A DNA stretch of 64,000 bases from Aestuariibius violaceus (GTDB lineage: Bacteria > Pseudomonadota > Alphaproteobacteria > Rhodobacterales > Rhodobacteraceae): positions 1,178,001 to 1,242,000 of the forward strand of contig NZ_JBFONT020000001.1 in assembly GCF_040779325.2 (NCBI RefSeq). The letters are read 5' to 3'. Positions 25,867 to 34,493 of this stretch are shown one piece after another (position 1 is the first letter of the stretch; every line of letters starts with the position of its first letter). Below the pieces are notes generated by a model that worked only from the letters and a program-made list of their open reading frames with translations, ran no database searches and was not told the origin of the DNA. Both the position numbers and the translations under genes were made by a program.

Positions 25867-25876
25867 GCCATGATCA

Positions 25877-28800
25877 TCACGCCGCGCGCGGCCGCTTTGT
25901 GTCGTGCGGCGCGCCTCCGTAGATCGTGACGGTGCGTGCGCTGGTCAGACCTGCCAGCGTGCCGACATGCAGCGCGCCGCGCAGAAGCGCCGCATTCCGT
26001 TTCGGGGCGAAAGGCACTGACAGCACCATCGCGCCCCCGCAATATCCGGCCTTGGCGCCAGCGAGCGCGAATTGGCGCAAACGCCCCGGAAGGGAACGTG
26101 CCGGCCCGCTGCGCAGCAGAGTGCCATGCGTCTGCCCCATGCGAAACTTTCGCTTCAGCAGCCAGCCCAGCCGCGCCCGATGCGACGGCACGGATTCCTC
26201 AAGCAACGCCTCGGGGGCAAGCGCCAGCCTGGCCCCTTGTTCGACGGCTCCGTGAAAAAACGCGGTGTCCTCCCCGCCCGAGAGGCCGCGGCCATGGTCG
26301 AAGTGACGCTCTTGCAAGGCGGGGTGGGACAAATCCATCGCCACATTGCAGCTGTGGCCCGCGATGGGTCGTCCGTCGGACCCAAGTTCCGGCACCGTGT
26401 CGTGGGGGCGCGCTTTCAGCATCCAGTCGGGCGCATCGTTCGGATAAATCGCACGAACTGGACCCACCACGACATCGGCATCGTCATGGGCCAATCGTGT
26501 TGCGAGACCTTGCAGCCAGTTCGGTGGCGCGATTTCATCATCGTCGATAAAGGCCAGGGTCGCGAAACCACCGGAGCGCGCCGCCTCGAGCACCGCATTT
26601 CGCGCGACCGAGATGTTTCCGGCCGGTGCGTGGCGATAGATCACGTCATGCCCCGAGCCCGAGGCGAAGCGTTCGACAAGCTCAAACGCCGTGGGATCGT
26701 CGTCATTGTCGGCAACGATTATGGATAGGCGCGTGCCGCTAGGCATCTGCTGCTTCTCCAGCGATGCGAGCGTGTCGATCAGGCCGGGCCTGCGGAACGT
26801 GCAGACGCCGACGGCGATCCTGTCCGGCAGTTCGACCGATGCTTCGGGCGCCGGAAGCGGCGCCGGGTGCGGAGCCCCTGCAGCAAGCCCGTTCCAGAAG
26901 CCCACCGACCACGCGAGTTGCATCACTGCCGCGACGGGACCGCAGAGGATGACGGACAGGTCGCGTTGTCCGACTGCCAGAAGGCCGCCCGCAATCAGGC
27001 AAGCCGAAAGCCACGCCAGCGCCGGCAATGCGAAAATCCAGTGGACCGGCGCCAACGCAAGCAAAGCGACCGAAGGCGCGATCGCGATGGGTATCATTTG
27101 ACGCAAGCGGGGCTTTGCCCGGTGCTTCAGGACCGTTCGCGCGCGTCCCGCGCCGAAGCGCAGGTATTGCCGCGCCAATGACGCGATGTCTTTGCGCGGC
27201 ACATAGTCGAGGCGGGTGCGCTGCGTCAGCCAGATCCGATGTCCGGCCTGAGCAAGACGCAGGTCGAGTTCTGCGTCCTCGTTATGCGAGAAGGTCGCAT
27301 CATACCCGCCGACGGAAAGAAACGCCTCCATCCGCATCAGCGCATGATGCCCATGATCGACAAAGCGGCCGGCATTCCCGGTGCGGTGGGCCGCGCCGCC
27401 ATTGCCGAGGGGGGAATTCTGGGTGCGTGCGATGATCCTCTGCGTCGGTGTTTCGCTGATCGCGCGCATCGCAACCACGATGCTTGCCGCGCCGGAGCGG
27501 CCCGCCTCGCTAAGGAGCGTCTCTACATAGTCATCAGGATAACGGGCATGCGCGTCCATCCGCAGCAGCCAGGTCATCCCTTTTCCGTGGTCCCGTGCCG
27601 CCTGGTTGACGGCCGCGCTTTGCAGCCTGTCAGGGTTGTCCATCAGTCGCAGGTCGAGGTCGGGATGCACCTCTATCCGCTCCCGCACGACCTGCCTCGT
27701 TGCGTCCGTCGACCCGCCATCCGCAATGACCAACCGCACCACACGCCCGTCTGCGGCCAGACGCCTGAGGGATGGTGCAAGACCGTCGATCACGGCGCCC
27801 ACATGCGTTTCTTCGTTGAGTGTCGGAACCACGATCAACACGCCGCCATCCGGCAGTTCGGTTTTGGGTTCAGTCTTCGGGAGCGCCAGCATCTGTGACA
27901 GGAGTTGCCGCCCATCGTCCGGGCTGGCACGCCAGGTATCCTCGGGCAAAGCAGCTTGCGCCTCTCTCAGCTCGGCCAGACCTTCTTGTCCAAGAGTGTC
28001 CAAGGCGTCGAGGGCCGCTGCGGCATCGGCACGCTGCAACCGAATGCCGATGCCGAGCGACGCCATTCTCCGCGCGATTTCCGTCCCTTCCAGCGCAATT
28101 GGGGGGACATGGGCCATGCCGCTTTCATACAGGCGGTTCGGCAGCAGCCAGTCGGAATTCGCGCCCTCGTCGTAGCGGTCGACCAGCCAGGCCAGATCGA
28201 CCTCTCCGTAGATCTGCGGCAGATCATCCGGATAGGCATACGGCCCTTCGAAGCGCAGGTCAGGATTGGCGGACACGACGTCGTGGAAGTCCGGCATCGC
28301 ATCGAGGGCCGGTTTTCCGCGAAGCACGACCTCAAAACGGCCGGGCCGTTCACGCGTTATCGCGTCGAGGCAGTGGAGGGAGGTGCGGCAGCGCAGGATT
28401 CCGAACCAGCCGATGCGAAGCCGCCCGTCACCGGCGGGCGGGAAGACGGGCTTGGGTAAGTCGTGGCCGGACAAGACCTTGTTCTCCACCAGCACCGCGG
28501 CTGCACCACACTGGCCATAGGGCTCGAAATAGTTCCGAAGGAAGGCCGGTGATGAAACGACAAGCCGCGATACGTGCCGGCAGAGCCGTCGCTCGATACG
28601 CCGCAGCAATCGCGAGGCGGGCGAGGCGCCCACCATCAGCCGGTGGATATCGAGCACCTCGTAGGTGAGCGGAGCGCCGGATTGCCGGGCCAGCGGCACC
28701 GCGAGGGCCAGCATTTCGAGGTTGCGGGCCATGATGGCGTCGAACGGCCCCATCTTCCGCAAACGGGGGTTTGGTCGCAGCCGTTGATGCAAGACCGACA

Positions 28801-29017
28801 AAGCCCGCTCTGCCATGCGCCCGTTGCGCGTATGCCCCAAGACAAGCGCGTCTTCGGGCAACGGACCATCGCCGCGGCGGAAGCCTGCCAGCGTCACCGA
28901 GGCGCCGCCCAGCCGAAGCATTTCTGTACGTCGCCAGACAGCAGGATCGTCGAGGTCGTGCACGAGGTACAGGACACGCGGCGCGCGGCTGGTATCGACC
29001 AGAAGGTCAGACGTCAT
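25877..29017 (-). CDS. Three-domain glycosyltransferase: GT4-like + ExoA-like GT2 + GT2
   Basis: An uninterrupted 1046-residue protein. Residues about 1-385 form a GT-B (GT4-like) unit (VLYLVHDLDDPAVWRRTEML, RIGWFGILR, WLLPNRLYESG). About 395-730 is an ExoA-like GT2: VVPTLNEE, LVIADGGSTDAT, NSPLGNGGAAHRTG and VDHGHHALMRMEAF, then GGYDATFSHNEDAELDLRL and two to four membrane helices. About 745-1046 is a second GT2: VGVCTFRRPGLIDTLASLE, FIDDDEI, GLSGGEDTAFF. Both GT2 units keep acidic metal-binding and ED/EDA motifs, so all three could be active. It may add successive sugars to the lipid-linked repeat unit. The ATG at 29017 has GGAG ten bases upstream. Confidence 0.9.
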   Translation of the reverse strand: MTSDLLVDTSRAPRVLYLVHDLDDPAVWRRTEMLRLGGASVTLAGFRRGDGPLPEDALVLGHTRNGRMAERALSVLHQRLRPNPRLRKMGPFDAIMARNLEMLALAVPLARQSGAPLTYEVLDIHRLMVGASPASRLLRRIERRLCRHVSRLVVSSPAFLRNYFEPYGQCGAAAVLVENKVLSGHDLPKPVFPPAGDGRLRIGWFGILRCRTSLHCLDAITRERPGRFEVVLRGKPALDAMPDFHDVVSANPDLRFEGPYAYPDDLPQIYGEVDLAWLVDRYDEGANSDWLLPNRLYESGMAHVPPIALEGTEIARRMASLGIGIRLQRADAAAALDALDTLGQEGLAELREAQAALPEDTWRASPDDGRQLLSQMLALPKTEPKTELPDGGVLIVVPTLNEETHVGAVIDGLAPSLRRLAADGRVVRLVIADGGSTDATRQVVRERIEVHPDLDLRLMDNPDRLQSAAVNQAARDHGKGMTWLLRMDAHARYPDDYVETLLSEAGRSGAASIVVAMRAISETPTQRIIARTQNSPLGNGGAAHRTGNAGRFVDHGHHALMRMEAFLSVGGYDATFSHNEDAELDLRLAQAGHRIWLTQRTRLDYVPRKDIASLARQYLRFGAGRARTVLKHRAKPRLRQMIPIAIAPSVALLALAPVHWIFALPALAWLSACLIAGGLLAVGQRDLSVILCGPVAAVMQLAWSVGFWNGLAAGAPHPAPLPAPEASVELPDRIAVGVCTFRRPGLIDTLASLEKQQMPSGTRLSIIVADNDDDPTAFELVERFASGSGHDVIYRHAPAGNISVARNAVLEAARSGGFATLAFIDDDEIAPPNWLQGLATRLAHDDADVVVGPVRAIYPNDAPDWMLKARPHDTVPELGSDGRPIAGHSCNVAMDLSHPALQERHFDHGRGLSGGEDTAFFHGAVEQGARLALAPEALLEESVPSHRARLGWLLKRKFRMGQTHGTLLRSGPARSLPGRLRQFALAGAKAGYCGGAMVLSVPFAPKRNAALLRGALHVGTLAGLTSARTVTIYGGAPHDTKRPRAA

Positions 29018-29370
29018 CGCAATGCCGCTCCATCAGCCATCGTCAACGATGGACGTATTGCACACCGGCGAGGCGGTCAAAGCAGCGCGCCACCGATGCG
29101 CAAAGGCTGGCCGACTGCGCTGAATTTGTAGGCGCGGAAGGGCTGCCCTGCCACTTTTTCTGCTCTCGCAGCCAAGGGTTGAGGGCCTCGTATCGACAGG
29201 CTGGCACCGCACGAAATACGGCTGATGGCGTGTGCCGCTGCGGCATCCGCCGTTATCCGCCGAAAACCGCCAAGCCGCCGGTTCCGCTTTCGAAAAGTCG
29301 AGCCGACCAGTATGCCGAACCCTGTCGAAACCAGTGCATGTCCGAACCCGAAACTGGACCCAGAGACCTG
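29018..29370. other. Divergent intergenic region between the fused glycosyltransferase and the flippase
   Basis: No gene is supported. A perfect palindrome, CCATCG-TCAA-CGATGG at 29037-29052, lies 20 bases upstream of the fused glycosyltransferase ATG and could be an operator. The remaining sequence is unremarkable. Confidence 0.5.
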
Positions 29371-30891
29371 ATGACACGCCCTCATCCGGACGACATCGTG
29401 GAAACCGACGCTCCAACGAGCTTTGGTGGAACCGTGCTGCGCGGCAGCTTTCACACCGCCCTCAGTCAGGGTGTCACGGTCGTCTGCCAGATCGCGTCGG
29501 TCCTGATTCTGTCACGGATGCTCGAGGCGCGGGACTTCGGGCTTATCGCGATGATAGGCCCGATCATCGCGTTCCTGTCGATGTTCAAGGAAATGGGGCT
29601 TCTGCAGGCGGTGGTGCAGAAGCGCGACCTGACCTACGGCCAACTCAACGCGCTTTTCTGGCTGAACATGGCGGTCAGCAGCGTGCTGACGCTTATCTTG
29701 ATACTCGCAGCTCCGCTCGTCGCGCAATTCTATGGAGCGCCGGATCTGACGCCTCTTGTGCAGGCGATGGCGCTGACGATGTTGCTGACCGGGATCGGCG
29801 CGCAGCATTATGCGTTGCTCAACCGGCGTATGATGTTCGGACGGCTGGCGATCAATGCCGGGATCGCCGCGATCGTCTCGTTGGGAACCTCGATCGCCTG
29901 GGCGTTCGTCGCGCCGTCGGCTTGGGCGCTGGTCGCCGGCACGGTCGCCGGTGCCGCCCTCGGCGCGGGCCTGGTATGGCTTTGGATCCCCTGGCGTCCT
30001 GGCCGGCCCGCCTGGGCGGCCGGGACCGGCGACTTGGTCGTGTTCGGTGGCGGCCTGACCGGGTTCAAGCTGACCAACTTTCTGTCGCGCAACCTCGATA
30101 ACGTGCTGATCGGACGGTATTGGGGTGGCGAGGCCCTGGGCTTCTACGACCGTGCCTACAAGCTTCTGCTCTTTCCGCTTGCGCGCGTGGCACAGCCGTT
30201 GTCGCAGGTGATGGTGCCGGTCCTGTCGCGCCTGCAGGACGAACCCGCCCGCTATGAGCGCGCCTTCTTCCGCGTCTTCGGGCTGATGCAACTCGCGATC
30301 CTGCCCGGCGTCGCCGCTTTGACAGCGATGGCCGATACGGCGGTGCCTTTCCTGCTGGGGCAGCAATGGACGGCGGCGGCACCGATCTTTGCGGCGCTTG
30401 GCGTGGCCGGCCTTACGCAACCGCTTGCCAATCCAACCGGCTGGCTGTTCATCAGCCAGGCCCGCACGATCGAGATGGCGTGGTGGGGCCTAGCCTCGGC
30501 GATCGTGACCTGTTTGGCCTTCGCCTGGGGCGTCCGATTTGGCGTGGTCGAACTCGCGCAGGCCTATGCGGCCGTTTCCGTCGCGAAGCTGTTTCCGCTC
30601 TGGTGGCTGGTCGGCCGAAAGGGGCCGGTGCGGCGCGACACGATCATGCGGCGGATCTTGCCGATCTTCTGCGCAGGCGTCGTGACTTATGTCGGCATTC
30701 TGATTGGCCGCCACGCGTTGCCGGAGACCGCGCTGACGCGGCTGCTGATCGGCACCGCGCTTTGTTACGTGGCATTCGCCGCCATCTTCGCGACGTCCCG
30801 ATATGGGCGCGAGACGCTGGGCGAGGCGCTGGACCTGACACTCAAAGGCGCCGGGCGACTATCCCGGCGTAGCAGGAAACGTCCGGCTTGA
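29371..30891 (+). CDS. Polysaccharide flippase (Wzx/ExoT-like, MOP superfamily)
   Basis: A 506-residue membrane protein with about twelve to fourteen helices. The N-terminal region TVLRGSFHTALSQGVTVVCQIASVLILSRML and ARDFGLIAMIGPIIAFLSMFKEMGL matches the start of WzxC/ExoT-type polysaccharide transporters. The segment DNVLIGRYWGGEALGFYDRAYKLL is the usual second-half signature. It should flip undecaprenyl-linked repeats to the periplasm for the Wzy-like polymerase. The ATG at 29371 was chosen by family length; ATG 29338 is possible and neither has a strong ribosome site. It heads an operon with a sulfotransferase and two glycosyltransferases. Confidence 0.88.
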   Translation: MTRPHPDDIVETDAPTSFGGTVLRGSFHTALSQGVTVVCQIASVLILSRMLEARDFGLIAMIGPIIAFLSMFKEMGLLQAVVQKRDLTYGQLNALFWLNMAVSSVLTLILILAAPLVAQFYGAPDLTPLVQAMALTMLLTGIGAQHYALLNRRMMFGRLAINAGIAAIVSLGTSIAWAFVAPSAWALVAGTVAGAALGAGLVWLWIPWRPGRPAWAAGTGDLVVFGGGLTGFKLTNFLSRNLDNVLIGRYWGGEALGFYDRAYKLLLFPLARVAQPLSQVMVPVLSRLQDEPARYERAFFRVFGLMQLAILPGVAALTAMADTAVPFLLGQQWTAAAPIFAALGVAGLTQPLANPTGWLFISQARTIEMAWWGLASAIVTCLAFAWGVRFGVVELAQAYAAVSVAKLFPLWWLVGRKGPVRRDTIMRRILPIFCAGVVTYVGILIGRHALPETALTRLLIGTALCYVAFAAIFATSRYGRETLGEALDLTLKGAGRLSRRSRKRPA

Positions 30892-30916
30892 CCGCCGGAT
30901 GGACATGGAGGCACCG

Positions 30917-31639
30917 ATGAACGGACCGACCCCTCTTGCCCAAAGGCTTGGCTGGCGGCTTGCACCTGGTCGGATGATCGCTTCGGCCACCCCGCTCTAC
31001 GATCCGGCGCTCGACCGCGTTTACCTCAAGCGGGGCCTCATACTCATTCACATTCCGAAGAATGCCGGCACCTCAGTTGAGGACGCGTTGTTCGGCTATC
31101 GCGTGCGACACCGCACCTGGGCGGAGATCCGCGAAAGCTGCCCCGAAGCCTGGGCCAAATGCCCGAAGCTCGCGATCCTGAGGGATCCGGTCGACCGTTT
31201 CCTGTCGGCCTACGACTATCTTTCAGGTGGGGGCCGAAATGCGACGGACCGCGCATTCGGGGCCCACATGATTGCGGGATTGCCGATCGACCGCTTCGTC
31301 GACCGGTTGGTGCGAGATCGGCGTTTTCGAGAGCAGGTCATGCGATATTTTCACTTTCGCCCGCAATCGGATTACGTCTGCGACGGCGACCGCCTGGTGC
31401 TCGATCATCCGATCCCGTTCGCGTCGATGGAACAGGGCCTGATCAAGGTTGCAGGCCTTCGCCCCGGTGACCTGGCCCACACCAATCGCACGCGTGGAGC
31501 AAGGACGCAGCGCGACCATATCGGCCCCGATACGGTGGAACGGATCATCGCACTCTACGCCGCCGATCAGCGGCTGCATGAAACCGCATCCGCGTGGTGG
31601 ACAACGCACTGCGCAGAGACCGCCGAAGCCCTGAACTGA
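30917..31639 (+). CDS. Sulfotransferase family 2-like protein
   Basis: A 240-residue protein with LILIHIPKNAGTSVEDALF (5'-phosphosulfate loop) and LAILRDPVDRFLSAYDYL (3'-phosphate site), the pattern of the Sulfotransfer_2 group that includes carbohydrate sulfotransferases. It is clearly different from the PAPS enzyme at 15235-16164, which has the PKCGTTS form. GGAGG five bases before ATG 30917 sets the start; two earlier in-frame ATGs lack such a site. It lies between the flippase and a GT4, so its acceptor is probably a sugar of the repeat unit. Confidence 0.85.
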   Translation: MNGPTPLAQRLGWRLAPGRMIASATPLYDPALDRVYLKRGLILIHIPKNAGTSVEDALFGYRVRHRTWAEIRESCPEAWAKCPKLAILRDPVDRFLSAYDYLSGGGRNATDRAFGAHMIAGLPIDRFVDRLVRDRRFREQVMRYFHFRPQSDYVCDGDRLVLDHPIPFASMEQGLIKVAGLRPGDLAHTNRTRGARTQRDHIGPDTVERIIALYAADQRLHETASAWWTTHCAETAEALN

Positions 31640-31654
31640 ACGGAGTTAAAAGCC

Positions 31655-32755
31655 ATGCGCATCCTCTTCGCCGGCGGCAACGGATGGTTGCCCGAGGCCA
31701 GCGGCGGTACGCAGAACAGCACCGATCACCTGATCCGCGAAAGCCTTTCCCGGGGGCATGATTGTGCGGTGTATTGCGGTTTCTCCGGCCGGGGGGTTTT
31801 CGGCTTCCGCATGAAAGTGCAACGCAAGCTCACCGGTCGGCCGTTCAGCATTGACCGTAGCCAGGGGTACGAGGTCATGCGCACCTGGGAGCCGATCGAT
31901 GCCGCCCGCATTCGCGCCGCAGTCGACCGGTTCCGGCCCAATGTCGTGGTCGTACAGACCCGCAGATCCGCCGCTCTCGGGCTTGGCTTCGCGGAGTTGG
32001 GGGTGCCTGTGGTGCTTTACCTGCGCAATGTCGAGTTTGCCGAGAACGACGGCGACGTCAGCGCCATTCCCGGTGCTCATTTCATCGCCAATTCCGAGTT
32101 CACCGCGCGAAGCTACGCGCGCGAATACGGGATAGACTGCACGGTGATCACACCCACGATTCATTTCGAGAAGTATCGCTGCGACACCACGCGCGAATTC
32201 GCCACGCTTATCAACATTCACCCCAAGAAGGGCTATGAGATCGCGCGCGATCTGGCACGTGCCAATTCAGACATTCCCTTTCTGTTTGTCGAGGCCTGGA
32301 CCCTTTGGGATGGCCTGTTCGAGCAGATCAAGGCAGAGATCGACGCCCTCGAGAACGTCACCTTCATGCGGCGCACATCGGACATGTCGAAGGTGTATGG
32401 CCGCACGCGGGTCCTGCTTGCGCCAAGCCAATGGGAAGAGGCATGGGGGCGGGTCGCCTCTGAGGCCCATTGCAGCGGCATCCCTGTAATCGGATCGGAT
32501 CGGGGCGGGCTGCCGCAGGCGATCGGGCCGGGCGGCGTGGTGCTGCCGCATGATGCCCCAGTTTCCGAATGGTCATCGGAGTTGCGGCGGCTTTGGTTCG
32601 ACGCCGATGCCTATGACGAGGTGTCGAAGAGGGCCTTGGACTATGCCAAGCGCCCCGAGCTCGATTTTGCCGAGCAGTACGAAACATTCATGTCGGTTTT
32701 GCGCAAGGCAACCGAGACGGCGGAAGCCCCAACTGCAACCGCGGAGGCCTCATGA
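31655..32755 (+). CDS. Glycosyltransferase family 4 (paralog B)
   Basis: A 366-residue GT-B enzyme starting MRILFAGGNGWLPEASGGTQNSTDHL. Shared landmarks with paralog A at 21984-23057 include YLRNVEF, FIANSEFTAR, the HPKKGYEIARDL segment and the donor site APSQWEEAWGRVASEAHCSGIPVIGS. The C-terminus adds an Ala/Thr/Glu tail. Its stop overlaps the next ATG by four bases (ATGA), indicating coupling with the downstream glycosyltransferase. Confidence 0.88.
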   Translation: MRILFAGGNGWLPEASGGTQNSTDHLIRESLSRGHDCAVYCGFSGRGVFGFRMKVQRKLTGRPFSIDRSQGYEVMRTWEPIDAARIRAAVDRFRPNVVVVQTRRSAALGLGFAELGVPVVLYLRNVEFAENDGDVSAIPGAHFIANSEFTARSYAREYGIDCTVITPTIHFEKYRCDTTREFATLINIHPKKGYEIARDLARANSDIPFLFVEAWTLWDGLFEQIKAEIDALENVTFMRRTSDMSKVYGRTRVLLAPSQWEEAWGRVASEAHCSGIPVIGSDRGGLPQAIGPGGVVLPHDAPVSEWSSELRRLWFDADAYDEVSKRALDYAKRPELDFAEQYETFMSVLRKATETAEAPTATAEAS

Positions 32756-33954
32756 AGATGTGCTTCTGCGCCTCGACCTTTCCCTCGCGGTCGCAGACCT
32801 TCGTCACCTCGCAGGTGCTTTATGCATTGCGGAACGGGCATGAGGTCACGGTCGCCTGCCGGGAGAGCGAAGCCGACGCAGGATTGTCTGATGCCGATGT
32901 ACGGGCACTGGAGGCGGTGCGCATGGTGCGCTGGCCACCACCGCCTCTGCGCGCGGCGGCGCTTCTGCCCGACCGGCTTGGTGACCGGATTACCGAAGCG
33001 CAGGCTGCGTGGTCCTGGCGGCGCCAGATCGACGCGGATGTCGTCGTCGCACATTTCGGCTACCGGGGCGCGGCAGTTGCCCGGGCACAAAGAGGCTGGG
33101 ACAAGCGAAGGCCTCTCGTCACGATTTTCCACGGACGTGACGTCGTGGTCGAGGCACGGCGCAGCGGTCTGGCAAAGTACCGTCCCCTTTTTGAAGACGG
33201 GGATGCGCTTCTAACGGTCAATCGTCCCTTCGCGCGGATGCTCATCGACGCAGGCGCGCCTGCCGATCGGGTCGATACGCATCACCTGGGCATACCCGTC
33301 AGCCGGTATGCCTTTGCGCCGCGACCGCCAGGGCGGCAGTTTCGCATGGTGACGGTCTGTCGCCTGGTCGAGAAAAAGGGTCTCTCCGTCGCGATAGATG
33401 CGCTCGCGCGTTTGACCGAGACAGATCCCGACCTTGACTGGCGCTTCGATATCGGCGGCGGCGGGCCACTCGACGCCGATCTTCGGGCGCAGGTCGCAGC
33501 CGCCGGTCTGGGCGCGCGCGTGCGTTTCCTCGGGCCGCTGTCACATTCGGACACGCTGAAACACATTGCCGATGCCGATGCCTTCCTACTGCCGAGCATC
33601 ACGGCCCCCGACGGCGATCAGGAGGGGATTCCCGTCACGCTGATGGAGGCGATGGCTCTCGGCACGCCGGTTTGCACGACCCGTCATTCCGGTATCCCCG
33701 AACTGGTGCGCCATGACGAAAGCGGGCTGTTGTCGGAAGAAGGGTCAGTCGACGGTCTGGCCAGCAACATTTCGCGACTGGCGCGGAGCGATGTGGACCT
33801 CACGGCGATTGTTCGGGCCGCCCGCGCGAAGGTGGAGAAAGAGTTCAACGAGGAAAGGCAGAATGCCGAGCTTCTGGCCCGCTTCGAGGCCCTTGTCGCA
33901 CAAAAGCAGCGGCAGACCCCTGCAAAGATCGGTCGAAAGGCACAGATCTCCTGA
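32752..33954 (+). CDS. Glycosyltransferase family 4 (colanic-acid WcaL/AmsK-like)
   Basis: A 400-residue GT-B enzyme of a different GT4 subgroup. Its N-terminus has FPSRSQTFVTSQVLYALRNGHEVTV; the middle has VAHFGYRGAAVA, TIFHGRDV and VCRLVEKKGLSVAIDAL; the donor site is LPSITAPDGDQEGIPVTLMEAMALGTPVCTT. DQEGIP followed by EAMA is typical of WcaL/AmsK-type enzymes acting on lipid-linked oligosaccharides. It is the last gene of the flippase operon and of the polysaccharide locus as a whole. Confidence 0.88.
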   Translation: MKMCFCASTFPSRSQTFVTSQVLYALRNGHEVTVACRESEADAGLSDADVRALEAVRMVRWPPPPLRAAALLPDRLGDRITEAQAAWSWRRQIDADVVVAHFGYRGAAVARAQRGWDKRRPLVTIFHGRDVVVEARRSGLAKYRPLFEDGDALLTVNRPFARMLIDAGAPADRVDTHHLGIPVSRYAFAPRPPGRQFRMVTVCRLVEKKGLSVAIDALARLTETDPDLDWRFDIGGGGPLDADLRAQVAAAGLGARVRFLGPLSHSDTLKHIADADAFLLPSITAPDGDQEGIPVTLMEAMALGTPVCTTRHSGIPELVRHDESGLLSEEGSVDGLASNISRLARSDVDLTAIVRAARAKVEKEFNEERQNAELLARFEALVAQKQRQTPAKIGRKAQIS

Positions 33955-34402
33955 CTGGTAGGGCCACTTACCTCTGATGGCTGCGCGCGTACCGCGAGCA
34001 TGAAGCTCTGTCCGCTACTGGTCCGAGGACGATGGCGGGTGCGAAAAGGGGACCCCAAACGAAGAGCGCTTGGTTGGCGAAATAGTCAGGTTCACTTACC
34101 CCGCTCCCTGGATTGTCGTCGTTTCAGGAGAGAGGTTGTTCCTGTATCGACGTGCGACCCAACGCGTTCGAGCGTCGCGACGACATCCTCGCCGCGATCG
34201 CCGCGCCTCGCTAACCCGCAAGCCCGAGCGCTATCGTCGGACCACATCGTGGGATCAAGCCAGAGGTGAAGGAAAAAACCGAGAAATGAATAGCTTAGGT
34301 GCCCCTATATTCGGGGGTGATGAGGCTGCTTGGTGCCATCGATCAGACACGAACCGAGGACTTATTGATTGTACGTCCATTGGTATAAGCTATTGATTTA
34401 AT
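33955..34402. other. Gene-free right flank of the polysaccharide locus
   Basis: About 450 bases of lower GC towards the tRNA, with only short inconsistent frames and no gene or integrase fragment that I can support. The final 100 bases are AT-rich. Confidence 0.6.
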
Positions 34403-34479
34403 TGGTCGGAGTGAGAGGATTCGAACCTCCGACCCCTGCCTCCCGAAGACAGTGCTCTACCAGGCTGAGCTACACTCCG
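34403..34479 (-). tRNA. tRNA-Pro (CGG anticodon)
   Basis: A 77-base cloverleaf on the minus strand with CCA encoded. The acceptor stem CGGAGTG pairs with CACTCCG, and the anticodon stem CTGTC/GGCAG (one G-T pair) encloses loop TTCGGGA, giving anticodon CGG, which reads CCG (Pro). The T arm reads GGAGG-TTCGAAT-CCTCT. Its 3' end faces the polysaccharide locus. Confidence 0.95.
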
Positions 34480-34493
34480 ACCGTGCGCGGGGC

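Noticed and set aside
33955..34402. Possible gene fragments near the tRNA
   Set aside because: Frames are short and change repeatedly; nothing resembles an integrase or transposase.
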